A stretch of 56,508 nt of DNA from Rhizobacter sp. Root1238 (GTDB lineage: Bacteria > Pseudomonadota > Gammaproteobacteria > Burkholderiales > Burkholderiaceae_C): contig NZ_LMDM01000024.1 in assembly GCF_001425825.1 (NCBI RefSeq), forward strand, positions 1-56,508, in the 5' to 3' direction. Shown piece after piece: positions 33,102 through 44,776 of this stretch. The notes beneath the pieces were generated by a model, which worked only from the letters and a program-made list of their open reading frames with translations, had not been told where the DNA came from and did not search any database. Each line of letters starts with the position of its first letter. Within the stretch, counting starts at the first letter, position 1. A program made the position numbers and the translations under genes.

Positions 33102-34462
33102 GGCTGGCTCCGTCCGGCGATCGCCGTCTGCAACGAGGTCTCGGCGATCCAGTGGTCGCGCAGCGACTCGACCGCGCCGGTCACGCCGGCGATCTGCTCG
33201 CGCGCATCGGCCAGCAGCTCGAACACGCTGCCGAGCATGCCGTTGTAGCGAAGCATCTGTTCGTCGGAGATGCGCTTGCGCAGCGGCACCACTTCGTCGC
33301 GGTAGTGCTTCGCCAGCTCGTACGCGCTGAGGTAGGCCGAGTGCGACTCGCGCACCTCGGAGCGTGCCTGCAGCGCGAGCTGCGCGACGCGGTCGACCGA
33401 CTGCCGGTAGGTGGCCTCGGCGCGCGCGACGCGGGTGCTGCCGGCATCGAACAGCGGCAGCTCGAACTCGATCTCGTAGCCGTTGCGGCGCGGTTCGCCG
33501 CCGGCGTCGCTGCGGCTGCTCTGGTTCTGGTAGCCGACGTCGAGCACGTTGATGAAGCGCGTCGTCTTCGTCAGGCCGAGCGAGGCGGCGGTCGATTCGG
33601 CGCTGCGCCGGGCCATCAGCAGGTCGAGGCGCTTGTCCATCGCCGTCTGCTCGGCGTTGCGGGCGTCGACCGGCGCGGCCGGCAGCTCGGGCAGGCGCTC
33701 GGGCAGCGTGAACGGCGGCAGGTCGTCGGCCAGGCCGAGCGCGCGCGCCAGGCGTTCGCGCCCGGTCACCGCCTGGTGGCGCGCGCGCAGCCATTGCGCC
33801 AGCGCGTCGGCCTCGAACGCCTGCTCGCGCATCTGCTCCAGACCGCTGAAGTTGCCGACGGCCCGCATGCGTCGGGCGAGCTCGCCCGACGCGTCGGCGG
33901 CCTCCTTCACCTGCCCGGCATAGCCCAGCAACTGCTGCGCGGCGACCGCGTCGAAGAACGCGCGCCGCGCCTCGGCGGCCAGGCCCACCGCGTCGGCGGC
34001 GGCCTGCAGCTGGGCGATCTCGAAGCGGTCGCGTTCGATGCGCGACGCGGTCGGCATCGACAGCAGCCCCAGCACGTCGAAGATCACCGCGCGGTCGATC
34101 TCGACGCTGCCGCCGCCGGCCAGCCGGCCGAAGCGCAGCGAGGGGTTGTGCAGGCGGCCGGCACGCACCAGGTCGGCCTCGGCGATGCCGAGCTCGGCGA
34201 AGCTCGCGCGCAGCCCGCGGTGGTTCAGCAGTGCGATCTCGACGGCGGCATCGGGCGTCAGCGGGTGTTGCAGCAGTTCGGTGGTGCGGATGCGGGCCGC
34301 GTCGGACGCCTTGGCATCGCGCGGCGAGAGCGGCGCGATGCCGGTGCGCTCGCGCGTCAGCGACGCGACGCGGTCGAAGCCGCCGTCGGGCGAGAAGGAC
34401 GCGCAGCCGGTCAGCGCCAGCAGCGACAAGGCGCCGGCCACCTTCGACAGGTTCAGGTTCAT
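33098..34462 (-). CDS. TolC-family outer membrane factor of the copper operon
   Basis: A 454-residue outer-membrane efflux protein. The lipoprotein signal is GALSLLALTGC. Two long TolC-type helical repeats follow, including LNHRGLRASFAELGIAEADLVRAG and PSLRFGRLAGGG, then FELPLFDAGSTRVARAEA and ELAKHYRDEVVPLRKRISDE. It probably exports copper or serves as channel for an RND or MFP pump encoded elsewhere, because no inner-membrane pump adjoins. Its stop overlaps the oxidase start, and a small His/Cys-rich gene lies 105 bases upstream. Confidence 0.88.
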   Translation of the reverse strand: MNLNLSKVAGALSLLALTGCASFSPDGGFDRVASLTRERTGIAPLSPRDAKASDAARIRTTELLQHPLTPDAAVEIALLNHRGLRASFAELGIAEADLVRAGRLHNPSLRFGRLAGGGSVEIDRAVIFDVLGLLSMPTASRIERDRFEIAQLQAAADAVGLAAEARRAFFDAVAAQQLLGYAGQVKEAADASGELARRMRAVGNFSGLEQMREQAFEADALAQWLRARHQAVTGRERLARALGLADDLPPFTLPERLPELPAAPVDARNAEQTAMDKRLDLLMARRSAESTAASLGLTKTTRFINVLDVGYQNQSSRSDAGGEPRRNGYEIEFELPLFDAGSTRVARAEATYRQSVDRVAQLALQARSEVRESHSAYLSAYELAKHYRDEVVPLRKRISDEQMLRYNGMLGSVFELLADAREQIAGVTGAVESLRDHWIAETSLQTAIAGRSQP

Positions 34463-34567
34463 GGTTCGAAGTCGATTGAATCGCCGGCGCCCGCGGAACG
34501 GGGTCGGCAACAGCCTGCGCGGCGGACGCGCAGGCACCCTCGGGCCCGGTCGACGGGCCCCGCGGGG

Positions 34568-34960
34568 TCAGCGGCTTCGGGGAGGACGGTCGGGGCCGTC
34601 GGACTGGAAACTCGGGGCCGGCGCGCGCAGCGCCGGGAAGCTCAGCGTGGCCGCGAGCATCGACGGCTCGACCGTCGGTGCGCTGCTCGGCAGCGGGGTC
34701 ATCGAGCAGAAGCTCGCGCAGAGGTTGCAGCCGCCGTCGTGCGCGTGGGACGCGGGGGACGGCGGCGCGGCGTCGTGGTGCATGCCCTCGTGATGTGCCT
34801 GCGCGGTGGCCGAGTCGTCGTACCTGTGGGGGTGCGGCTCGTGCTGTTGGTGGGACACCGCGTCGCCCCCCGTCGGGCACAGCATCGCCCCCGCGACTGC
34901 GGCCCGCAGGGGCATCAACAGCGCAAGGACGATCAGGAGGAGGGCGCGGGCGGTTCTCAA
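34568..34960 (-). CDS. small His/Cys-rich exported protein (DUF2946-like)
   Basis: A 130-residue protein with an N-terminal signal or membrane segment (ALLLIVLALLMPLRAAVAGA). The mature part is His-rich (HQQHEPHPHRYDD and HHEGMHHDA) and contains CNLCASFCS. This pattern is like DUF2946 proteins that often precede copper-resistance operons; metal binding is inferred. It is the first gene of the leftward copper operon, followed by the TolC-like gene. A regulator such as CopR or CueR is not visible within the window. Confidence 0.72.
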   Translation of the reverse strand: MRTARALLLIVLALLMPLRAAVAGAMLCPTGGDAVSHQQHEPHPHRYDDSATAQAHHEGMHHDAAPPSPASHAHDGGCNLCASFCSMTPLPSSAPTVEPSMLAATLSFPALRAPAPSFQSDGPDRPPRSR

Positions 34961-35100
34961 GGCAGTGGGGTATTCAGGCTGGCCGCGAGTCTATGGGCTT
35001 CCACGGTGGCAATGTCAAGCGATGACCCGCCTCCTCAAACCGTGATTTTTCCCACTGAATGCCGACGGGGGCGCCCTGGATTCGCGATTTGGATCTCTAG

Positions 35101-35129
35101 ACTTGTACGACAAGTGGAACCTTTCCACT
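35101..35129. promoter_or_regulatory. two overlapping palindromes upstream of the LivK-like gene
   Basis: ACTTGT-ACG-ACAAGT (35101-35115) and AGTGGAA-CCT-TTCCACT (35113-35129) are both perfect and share three bases. AAGGGAG follows before the ATG at 35144. The first looks like a GntR- or TetR-style operator; the second could be an operator or a hairpin in the mRNA leader. Confidence 0.5.
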
Positions 35130-35143
35130 CCAAGGGAGCTTGA

Positions 35144-36256
35144 ATGCAGATGTGGAAGAGTGTGCTGGCGTTGACCGCCAGCCTGATGGCGTTGGCACCG
35201 GTCCACGCCCAGATCCGGATCGGCCAGACGGCCGGCTTCACCGGCCCGGTCGCGGCCGGCGTGCGCGACATGACCGCGGGCGCGACCCTCTACTTCGACA
35301 CCATCAACAACCGCGGCGGCATCGACGGGCAGCGCCTCGAGCTGGTGTCGCTCGACGACCAGTTCCAGCCGCCGCTGGCCGCGAAGAACGCGAAGACGCT
35401 GGCCGCCGACCCGAAGGTGGTCGCGCTGTTCCTGAGCCGCGGCACGCCGCAGACGCAGGCGATGCTGCCGGTGCTCGAGCAATCGAAGATCGCGCTGGTG
35501 GCGCCGCTGACCGGCGCCGCGGTGCTGCGCAAGCCGGTGCAGCCGTATGTGTTCAACGTGCGCGCGTCGTCGTCGCGCGAGGCGCAGCGGGCGATCGAGC
35601 ACCTGATGGGCGTCGGCGTCAGCCGCATCGCCGTCGTGACGCCGGAGGATTCGTCGGGGCTCGATGCGCTGGCCGGTGCCAACGCCGGCTTCGAGGCCGG
35701 CCACATCAAGCCGGTGTTCGCCGGGCAGTTCAACCAGCAGAAGCCGGAGTTCGGGGCGACGGTCGAGGCCTTGAAGAAGGTCGAGCCGCAGGCGATCCTG
35801 TTCGTCGGCTCGGCGCAGGCGGTGGCCGGCGGCACCGCGCTGATCCGCGCGGCGGGGCTGCAGTCGCAGATCGTCACGCTGTCGAACAACGCGTCGAAGG
35901 GCTTCATCGACCTGATGGCGTCCAACGCGCACGGCACGATCATCGCGCAGGTGTTCCCGAACGAGCGGGCGATCTCGTCGCCGCTGATCAAGGAGGTGCT
36001 CGAGTTCGCGAAGGCCGCGAAAGTCGAGAACGTCACGCCGGCGCTGGTCGAAGGGTTCGCCGACGCGAAGGTGCTGGTCGAGGCGATCCGCCGCGCCGGC
36101 CGCGCGCCGAACCGCGCGTCGGTGCTGGCCGCGCTGAACGGCATGTCCGCCTACGACCTCGGCGGCCTGCGCATCAACTACAGCCCGGGCGACCACACCG
36201 GGCTCGATTTCGTCGACCTGTCGATCGTCGATTCGACCGGGCGGCTGCGCCGCTGA
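35144..36256 (+). CDS. ABC transporter substrate-binding protein, branched-chain amino acid (LivK) type
   Basis: A 370-residue periplasmic binding protein of the type I (Leu/Ile/Val) family. The signal peptide is WKSVLALTASLMALAPVHAQ. The mature part begins IRIGQTAGFTGPVAAGVRDMTAGATLYFDTINNRGGIDGQRLELVSLDD in family style and has VVTPEDSSGLDALAG and VEGFADAKVLVEAIRRAG near the C-terminus. Ligand is unknown; many such proteins bind aromatic or small carboxylates in Burkholderiales. It is an orphan, with no permease genes nearby. Two palindromes upstream suggest regulation; the LysR gene converges on it. Confidence 0.88.
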   Translation: MQMWKSVLALTASLMALAPVHAQIRIGQTAGFTGPVAAGVRDMTAGATLYFDTINNRGGIDGQRLELVSLDDQFQPPLAAKNAKTLAADPKVVALFLSRGTPQTQAMLPVLEQSKIALVAPLTGAAVLRKPVQPYVFNVRASSSREAQRAIEHLMGVGVSRIAVVTPEDSSGLDALAGANAGFEAGHIKPVFAGQFNQQKPEFGATVEALKKVEPQAILFVGSAQAVAGGTALIRAAGLQSQIVTLSNNASKGFIDLMASNAHGTIIAQVFPNERAISSPLIKEVLEFAKAAKVENVTPALVEGFADAKVLVEAIRRAGRAPNRASVLAALNGMSAYDLGGLRINYSPGDHTGLDFVDLSIVDSTGRLRR

Positions 36257-36261
36257 GCCGC

Positions 36262-37170
36262 TCAGCCCGCCGCTTTCTTCGCGGCGGGCTTCGGTCGGCA
36301 CACGCGTGCCGCGATCTTCAGGAACTCCTTCGCGGCCGGCGAAGCCTGCCGCAAGCTGCGCACCGCGAGGCCGATCTGGCGGCGGGCGACCGGCCGCAGC
36401 GGCCGCGCCACCACGCCCGGGTAGTGGCTGTCGAGCCGGTCGGGCAGCGCATGCTCGGCGACGATCGAGACGCCTTCGCCGCGGTCGACCATCGACAGGA
36501 TCGTGACCATCTGCGAGACGCGGTGGCGGATGTCGGGGCGCAGCCCCAGCGCGCTGAAGCGGCTCTCGACCAGCGACGAGCTGCCCGCCTGCGTCAGGAT
36601 GAACGGCACGCCGACCAGGTCGGCCGGCGCGATGCTGCGCGCCTTCGACAGCGGGTGGGCCGCGGGGACCAGCGCCATCAGTTCGTCGACCAGCAGCGGC
36701 GTGGTGTCGAAGCGCTCGTCGGGCAGCACCACGAAGCCGACGTCGACGCGGCCTTCGAGGATCCAGCGCGCGACGACGCTGTCCTCGCCTTCGTCGACAC
36801 GCACCTCGATGCCCGGAAAGCCGTGGCGAAACTCGGCCAGGATGCCGGGCAGCAGCCGCACCGACGAGGTGGGCCCGAACGAGCCGATGCGCAACACGCC
36901 CCGGCTGAGCCCGCCGGCCGCCGCGGCCTCCTGCTTCAGCGCCTCGGCCAGGTTCAGGATCTCGCGCGCGCGCAGCAGCACCTGCCGGCCGACCTCGGTC
37001 GGCTTCAGCGCCGTCGGGTGGCGCGAGATCAGCGAGACGCGCAGTTCCTTCTCGAGCGCCTTCAGCGCATGCGAGGCGGCCGACTGGCCGATGCCCAGGC
37101 GCGACGCCGCGGCGGTGAAGCCGCCGAGCTCGGCGACGAGCGCGAAGATCTCGAGCTGGGTGAAGGTCAT
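36262..37170 (-). CDS. LysR family transcriptional regulator
   Basis: A 302-residue LysR regulator. The DNA-binding segment is FALVAELGGFTAAASRLGIGQSAASHALKALEKEL, then RHPTALKPTEVGRQVL. The effector domain begins VLRIGSFGPTSSVRLLPGIL. The C-terminal AAKKAAG is encoded by one arm of a hairpin shared with the converging LivK-like gene. It is divergent from the EamA exporter, with 95 bases between starts containing the inverted repeat ATGAGC-GTTT-GCTCAT, so it probably controls that exporter. Confidence 0.9.
   Translation of the reverse strand: MTFTQLEIFALVAELGGFTAAASRLGIGQSAASHALKALEKELRVSLISRHPTALKPTEVGRQVLLRAREILNLAEALKQEAAAAGGLSRGVLRIGSFGPTSSVRLLPGILAEFRHGFPGIEVRVDEGEDSVVARWILEGRVDVGFVVLPDERFDTTPLLVDELMALVPAAHPLSKARSIAPADLVGVPFILTQAGSSSLVESRFSALGLRPDIRHRVSQMVTILSMVDRGEGVSIVAEHALPDRLDSHYPGVVARPLRPVARRQIGLAVRSLRQASPAAKEFLKIAARVCRPKPAAKKAAG
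36264..36290. terminator. possible bidirectional hairpin between converging genes
   Basis: Perfect 10-bp stem AGCCCGCCGC / GCGGCGGGCT with a 7-base loop, located inside the last codons of the LysR gene and eight bases after the LivK-like stop. There is no T run, so it is a weak intrinsic terminator at best for the rightward gene. Confidence 0.4.
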
Positions 37171-37189
37171 CGGCGGCTCCGGGGAGGGT

Positions 37190-37205
37190 ATGAGCGTTTG
37201 CTCAT
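37190..37205. promoter_or_regulatory. putative LysR operator
   Basis: Perfect inverted repeat ATGAGC-GTTT-GCTCAT between the divergent LysR gene and the EamA exporter, 20 bases from the lysR start. Confidence 0.5.
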
Positions 37206-37265
37206 TTGACCATGACCCCTCATGAAAACTAGCATTCGCGCCGAACCACGATCCCTCGCCCCGCC

Positions 37266-38210
37266 ATGACCGCCGTTCCCGTTCCCGTTGCCGTCCCCGC
37301 TCTGCCGCCGCGCGAGCAGCCGAACCTTTCCCTCGTCTACGCCAGGCTGGTGATGGTCGCGCTGTTCTGGGGCGGCACCTTCATCGCCGGCAAGGCGCTT
37401 GCGCAGGCGATGCCGCCGACGGTCGCGGCGGTGCTGCGCTTCGGCGTTGCGGTGTCGCTGTTGCTGCCGCTGGCCTGGCGCTCGGCCGGCGGGCTGACCC
37501 GGCTGAGCTGGCGGCAGGCGCTGGCCACCGCGGGGCTCGGGCTCACCGGCATCTTCCTGTACAACCTGTGCTTCTTCTCGGCGCTCTCGCGCATGCCGGC
37601 CGGCCGCACCGCGCTGTTCGTCGCGCTGAACCCGGTCGTCACGGCCATCGCCGCGAGCCTCGTGTTTCGCGAGCGGCTGCGGCCGCTGCAATGGGGGGGC
37701 ATCGCGCTGGCGCTGACCGGCGCCGTGGTCGTGATCACGCGCGGCAGCCCGTTGGCCGCCTGGCACGACATCAGCCAATCGATCGGTGCCGGCGAGCTGC
37801 TGATGTTCGGCGCGGTGTTCAGCTGGGCCGCCTACACGGTGATCGGCCGCATCGCGTTCGCCGGGCTGAGCCCGCTGGTGGCGACGACCTGGGCCGCGCT
37901 GTGGGGCCTGTCGTTCCTGCTGCTCGGGTCGGCCGGCGATCTGGCCGAGCTCGCGTGGCGGCAGGTGCCCTGGCCGGTCTGGGCCGCGGTGGTCTACCTC
38001 GGCGCGTTCGGCACCGTGCTCGGCTTCGTCTGGTACGGCGAGGGCGTCAAGGCCATCGGCCCGTCGCGCACGGTGGTGTTCAACAACCTGGTGCCGGTGT
38101 TCGGCGTCACGCTGGCGGCGCTGCTGCTCGGCGAGAGCATCACCGTGTCGATGGGCCTCGGCGGCGCGCTGAGCGTGCTCGGCGTGATGCTGACCAATCG
38201 CAGGACCTGA
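37266..38210 (+). CDS. EamA/DMT family transporter
   Basis: A 314-residue inner-membrane exporter of the drug/metabolite transporter superfamily, with ten likely transmembrane helices in two EamA repeats. The first repeat has LVMVALFWGGTFIAGKALAQ and FLYNLCFFSALSRMPAGRTALF. The second opens LLMFGAVFSWAAYTVIGRIAF and ends with FNNLVPVFGVTLAALLLGESI. Substrate is unknown; amino acids or metabolites are typical. It is divergent from and probably regulated by the LysR gene, and an amino-acid exporter gene (LysE family) follows. Confidence 0.9.
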   Translation: MTAVPVPVAVPALPPREQPNLSLVYARLVMVALFWGGTFIAGKALAQAMPPTVAAVLRFGVAVSLLLPLAWRSAGGLTRLSWRQALATAGLGLTGIFLYNLCFFSALSRMPAGRTALFVALNPVVTAIAASLVFRERLRPLQWGGIALALTGAVVVITRGSPLAAWHDISQSIGAGELLMFGAVFSWAAYTVIGRIAFAGLSPLVATTWAALWGLSFLLLGSAGDLAELAWRQVPWPVWAAVVYLGAFGTVLGFVWYGEGVKAIGPSRTVVFNNLVPVFGVTLAALLLGESITVSMGLGGALSVLGVMLTNRRT

Positions 38211-38295
38211 CCCACCCGCACCCATCGCGGGTCGCGACAATCCGGCGTCGAGGGGGTTCCTCGCCGCCTTTTCTTTTCAACAGGAGATCCGAATC

Positions 38296-38928
38296 GTGCA
38301 AGAACTCATCGCCCTCGCGGGCATCGTCGCCGCGCTGTCCGTCGGCGTCGTCAGCCCGGGGCCCAGTTTCGTGATGGTGGCGCGCATGGCGGTGGCCGGC
38401 TCGCGTTCGCAGGGCGTCGCGGCCGCGCTCGGCATGGGCCTCGGCGGCATGGCGTTCGCGACGATGGCCCTGCTCGGCCTGCAGGCGGTGCTGATGGCGG
38501 TGCCGACGCTGTATGTCGCGCTGAAGCTCGGCGGCGGGCTGTACCTGTGCTACCTCGGCTTCCTGATCTTCCGCGGCGCGCGCGAACCGCTGGCGCTGCA
38601 GTCCGGCGGTGCCGACGAGCCGCGGCAGTTCGGGCGTTCGCTGTGGCGAGGCCTCGCCACGCAGCTCAGCAACCCGAAGACCGCGATCGTCTACGGCAGC
38701 GTGTTCGCGGCCTTCCTGCCGCACAGCTACTCGGTCGGCTTCGGCATCGCGCTGGTCGCCGCGGTGTTCGCGGTCGAAGCCAGCTGGTACGCCTTCGTCG
38801 CGCTGCTGCTGTCGTCGCAGGGGCCGCGCAAGGTCTACCTCGGCTGCAAGACCTGGGTCGACCGGACGGCCGGGGTCGTGCTGTTCGGGCTCGGGGTCCG
38901 GCTGATCGCGACCGCGCCGGACGCGTGA
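38296..38928 (+). CDS. LysE family amino-acid exporter
   Basis: A 210-residue inner-membrane exporter with about six transmembrane helices (RhtB/LysE type). Family marks are GIVAALSVGVVSPGPSFVMVARMAVAGSRSQG near the start, GGGLYLCYLGFLIFRGA, and LATQLSNPKTAIVYGSVFAAFLP. The start is GTG at 38296 with AGGAGA upstream. It lies 85 bases after the EamA gene on the same strand and may share its control. It probably exports a basic or neutral amino acid. Confidence 0.9.
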   Translation: MQELIALAGIVAALSVGVVSPGPSFVMVARMAVAGSRSQGVAAALGMGLGGMAFATMALLGLQAVLMAVPTLYVALKLGGGLYLCYLGFLIFRGAREPLALQSGGADEPRQFGRSLWRGLATQLSNPKTAIVYGSVFAAFLPHSYSVGFGIALVAAVFAVEASWYAFVALLLSSQGPRKVYLGCKTWVDRTAGVVLFGLGVRLIATAPDA

Positions 38929-39067
38929 GTCGGCGGTGCGCGGCCGCTTCGCCGATCTCCGCGATCAGCACCCGCGCGCCCGGTGACAGGAAACAGCCCT
39001 GGTGCCGCGCAACGCGACGAGAGCCTGTGCCGTGAAACGCACGTCAAAGGCGAGAGGGGCTCGTGCT

Positions 39068-39274
39068 CTAAGACGCGCTGGCTGGCGCCTTGGCCTTCCA
39101 CTCTTCCAGGCCACCAGCGCCCGCGATATCGTCATCCAGTCGCCTCTGGGCTGCCTCAACGCCGCTGAACGCGCCCGGTCCGTCGAACACGAGGCGATCC
39201 TCGGGCAACAACTCTTCGCGGGTCTTCCGGATGAAGGTGCCGTCTGGGGCTTCTACAAGAAAGCTGGCGCTCAT
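39068..39274 (-). CDS. small hypothetical protein paired with a JAB-like gene
   Basis: A 68-residue acidic protein: SASFLVEAPDGTFIRKTREELLPEDRLVFDG, then FSGVEAAQRRLDDDIAGAGGLEEWKAKAP. No domain is recognised. AGGAGAGA precedes the ATG at 39274, and its start overlaps the stop of the JAB-like gene (ATGA, 39271-39274), so the two are probably a functional pair. Confidence 0.6.
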   Translation of the reverse strand: MSASFLVEAPDGTFIRKTREELLPEDRLVFDGPGAFSGVEAAQRRLDDDIAGAGGLEEWKAKAPASAS

Positions 39275-39818
39275 GATTCTTCTCTCCTGTATTGAAAGTG
39301 CCACTTGCCGGACAAGCGCTGCCAGGTTCGGTGAACCAGTTCGCATGCGAAATCGTTCGGATGCAGCTTATTGCAGCGAATTTCATCCCGCAGCAGCCGG
39401 TCGATCCGAACTTCCTCCCGGGCGTATTCGGCTTGGAGGTCCGCGACTTTAATCCGATCGAGATGCCCGACCATGTATCGATGGTTTCGCGTCACGACCC
39501 TGATCTCGTGAAACCTGAACTCGCATCCGATCATGACGTCGCCGACGCTGGGACCGGTGTTCCGCGGGTGGTTGTGCGTGAAGGTGGCGCCGGCACCGCC
39601 CAGGAGCTCTTGCACCGTGAACGGGACACGGTCGGTATGACCGGTGCGCTTCGCAAGAGTTGTGCCGTTCGCCGCGATCAAAGCGCCGGTCTCGATGGCG
39701 TCGTTGCGGATCAGGTTTTCGACGCTGACTGCATTGGCCCGTGCCGCCGTACTGATGTCGGGCGCCATCCGCGCGTGCCCGGCGGCACTCAAGAGATGAC
39801 CTCGCCGAGGTCTGACAT
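39271..39818 (-). CDS. JAB/MPN-like metalloprotease-fold protein, probably frameshifted near its start
   Basis: The main frame reads ISTAARANAVSVENLIRND and then a JAMM-like motif: Glu in AIETGALIAANG, followed by THNHPRNTGPSVGD (H-x-H-P-x6-S-x-x-D), the zinc-protease signature of JAB domains. The best start is the ATG at 39818, preceded by GAGGAGA, but it codes only MSDLGEVIS before TGA (39791-39789). The main frame is entered from there only if one base is missing near 39790; otherwise a TTG at 39792 would start a 173-residue protein. It is coupled to the 68-residue gene downstream. JAB activity is inferred from the motif. Confidence 0.6.
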
Positions 39819-40032
39819 CGCTTGTCTCCTCGTTCTGGTTGCCGCAGACGAGCCACATGGGCCGCATCGGCCAGAGGACTTGTCCGTCCGCTTGTTCGGA
39901 GGCAGCTGGCGGATTGTGGATTCCTTCCTGCATCGAAGCAACGCCCCACGACACGATCTTGGAAAGCCTTCAACCGCGGTGGCACAGGTCCCGCATATCA
40001 TCGCTTCGTCCCGGAAAGTCGAGGAGACGATC

Positions 40033-40890
40033 ATGCACATGGCGACTCGCCTGTTGGCCTGCCTGCTATTCGCCGCCCACCTGGCCGCTTCCGCGGTGGA
40101 AGTGGTCCGCGTTCCGAAACCCGAGTTCGAAGGCGACCACCGCTACGACTATGCGCTGCAGCTGCTGGAGCTCGCGTTGTCGAAGAGCGGCACCGACTAC
40201 CGCACGCAACCGGCCGAGACGCCGATGAACCAGGAGCGGCAGGTGCTCGAGATCGAGGCCGGGCGCAGCATCGACGTCGGGCCGATCCCCAGTTCCGCCG
40301 AGCGCGAGGCGCGCCTGCTGCCGGTCTACATCCCGATCAACAAGGGCCTGCTCGGCTGGCGCCTGGGCCTGATCCGCAAGGGCGACCAGGGCCGCGTCGC
40401 CGGCGTCGACACGCTGGCCGACCTGAAGCGGCTGCGGATCGCGCAGGGGCAGGAGTGGCCCGACACGCAGATCCTGCGGGCCAACGGCATCGACGTGATC
40501 ACCGCCCCGAAGTACGAAGGCCTGTTCAAGATGCTGACCGGCAAGCGCTTCGACTACTTCCCGCGCAGCATGATGGAGATCTGGGAGGAGCAGGCACTCA
40601 ATGCCGACACGCTGGAAGTGGAACCGCACCTCGCGCTGCACTACTTCTACGACGCCTACTTCATGGTGAACCGCAAGAACACCCGGCTCGCGCAAGACAT
40701 CCGCGCGGGCCTGGAGAAGGCGATCGCCGACGGCTCGTTCGACAAGCTGTTCCAGCAGTACTTCGGCGAGTGGCTGCGCAAGGCGCAGCTCGAGACGCGC
40801 ACCGTGATCGAGCTGCGCAACCCGCTGTTGACGCCGGGGACGCCGTCCGACCGGCCCGAACTCTGGTACGACGCGAAGCGCGGGCGCTGA
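40033..40890 (+). CDS. periplasmic solute-binding-like protein (family 3 type)
   Basis: A 285-residue exported protein with signal segment LLACLLFAAHLAASA. It resembles type II periplasmic binding proteins of family 3: RYDYALQLLELALSKSG, then LGLIRKGDQGRVAGVDTLADLKRLRIAQGQEWPDT, LFKMLTGKRFDYFPRSMMEIWEEQ and IADGSFDKLFQQYFG. GAGGAGA precedes the ATG. It converges on a hybrid sensor kinase with 7 bases between them. Such proteins sometimes act as ligand receptors for kinases, so a link is possible but not shown. Confidence 0.8.
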   Translation: MHMATRLLACLLFAAHLAASAVEVVRVPKPEFEGDHRYDYALQLLELALSKSGTDYRTQPAETPMNQERQVLEIEAGRSIDVGPIPSSAEREARLLPVYIPINKGLLGWRLGLIRKGDQGRVAGVDTLADLKRLRIAQGQEWPDTQILRANGIDVITAPKYEGLFKMLTGKRFDYFPRSMMEIWEEQALNADTLEVEPHLALHYFYDAYFMVNRKNTRLAQDIRAGLEKAIADGSFDKLFQQYFGEWLRKAQLETRTVIELRNPLLTPGTPSDRPELWYDAKRGR

Positions 40891-40897
40891 GCGGCGC

Positions 40898-40902
<5 letters not shown>
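40886..40902. terminator. hairpin across converging stop codons
   Basis: GCTGAGC-GGC-GCTCAGC is a perfect 7-bp stem that covers the stop codons of the solute-binding-like gene and the hybrid kinase. No T run follows. Confidence 0.35.
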
Positions 40903-43975
<3,073 letters not shown>

Positions 43976-44090
43976 CGGTGAACTCGCTCGGACCGCCGGT
44001 TCCGGCGGGTCCCGGCTTGCGGCCAGCATAGCCGCGCACGGGATCGACGACCCCGGGGTTCTCCCCAGGGCCATCGCGTCGCCGGCTGCG

Positions 44091-44687
44091 TCAGGCGGAC
44101 CTGAGCTCGGTCTTGCGCTCGATGATCCGCGACACCAGCCCATACTCGACCGCTTCCTCGGCCGACATCCAGCGGTCGCGCTCGATGTCGGCCAGCACCG
44201 CTTCGAGCGACTTGCCGGTCTCGCGCGCGATCGTGCGGGCGATGCGCTCGCGGGCCTTGATGATCTCGACGGCCTGGATCGCGATGTCGGTGGCCGGCCC
44301 GCCGGCGCCGCCGCTGGGCTGGTGGATCAGGAAGCGCGTGTTGGGCAGGCAGTAGCGCCGCTCGCGCGGCACGGCCAGGTAGAGGTGGGTGGCGGCACTG
44401 CCGACCCAGCCGGTGCCGATCATGTTCACCGGCGCGGCGATGAAGCGCAGGATGTCGTGGATGGCATCGCCCGATTCCAGGTGGCCGCCGGGCGAGCTCA
44501 CCAGCACGTCGATCGGGTCGGCGCTGTCGGCGTCGAGAGCGATGAGCCGGCGCGTCACGTCGGCGGCGGTCACGTCGGTGACGGTGCCGAAGATCAGCAG
44601 GGTGCGTGCCTTGAAGGCCTTTTCCTCCAGGTAGGAGGTGCGCGGCTCGGTGGCGCTGGAGGGCGTGGCGGGGTCGGGGGTTTCCAT
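44091..44687 (-). CDS. ClpP-like serine protease
   Basis: A 198-residue protein of the ClpP family. The catalytic Ser is Ser97 in TGWVGSAATHLYLA and His122 in FLIHQPSGG; an acidic residue near 171 in IERDRWMSAEEAVEYGLV completes the triad. SPGGHLESGDAI matches the ClpP oxyanion-hole and helix region. It differs from the housekeeping ClpP in lacking the usual NRGERSYDIYSRLL N-terminus (here an acidic SYLEEKAFKARTL) and stands without a clpX neighbour. It may be an accessory peptidase. It is divergent from an ECF sigma factor gene, 89 bases between starts. Confidence 0.85.
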   Translation of the reverse strand: METPDPATPSSATEPRTSYLEEKAFKARTLLIFGTVTDVTAADVTRRLIALDADSADPIDVLVSSPGGHLESGDAIHDILRFIAAPVNMIGTGWVGSAATHLYLAVPRERRYCLPNTRFLIHQPSGGAGGPATDIAIQAVEIIKARERIARTIARETGKSLEAVLADIERDRWMSAEEAVEYGLVSRIIERKTELRSA

Positions 44688-44776
44688 CGAGGGGTCCTGG
44701 TGGTTGAACTGTCTTGACGAACGAGGCGCGGCTGTCGTGACACCGGCCGGCGGCCGGGCTGTGGCAAGCTGCGCAG

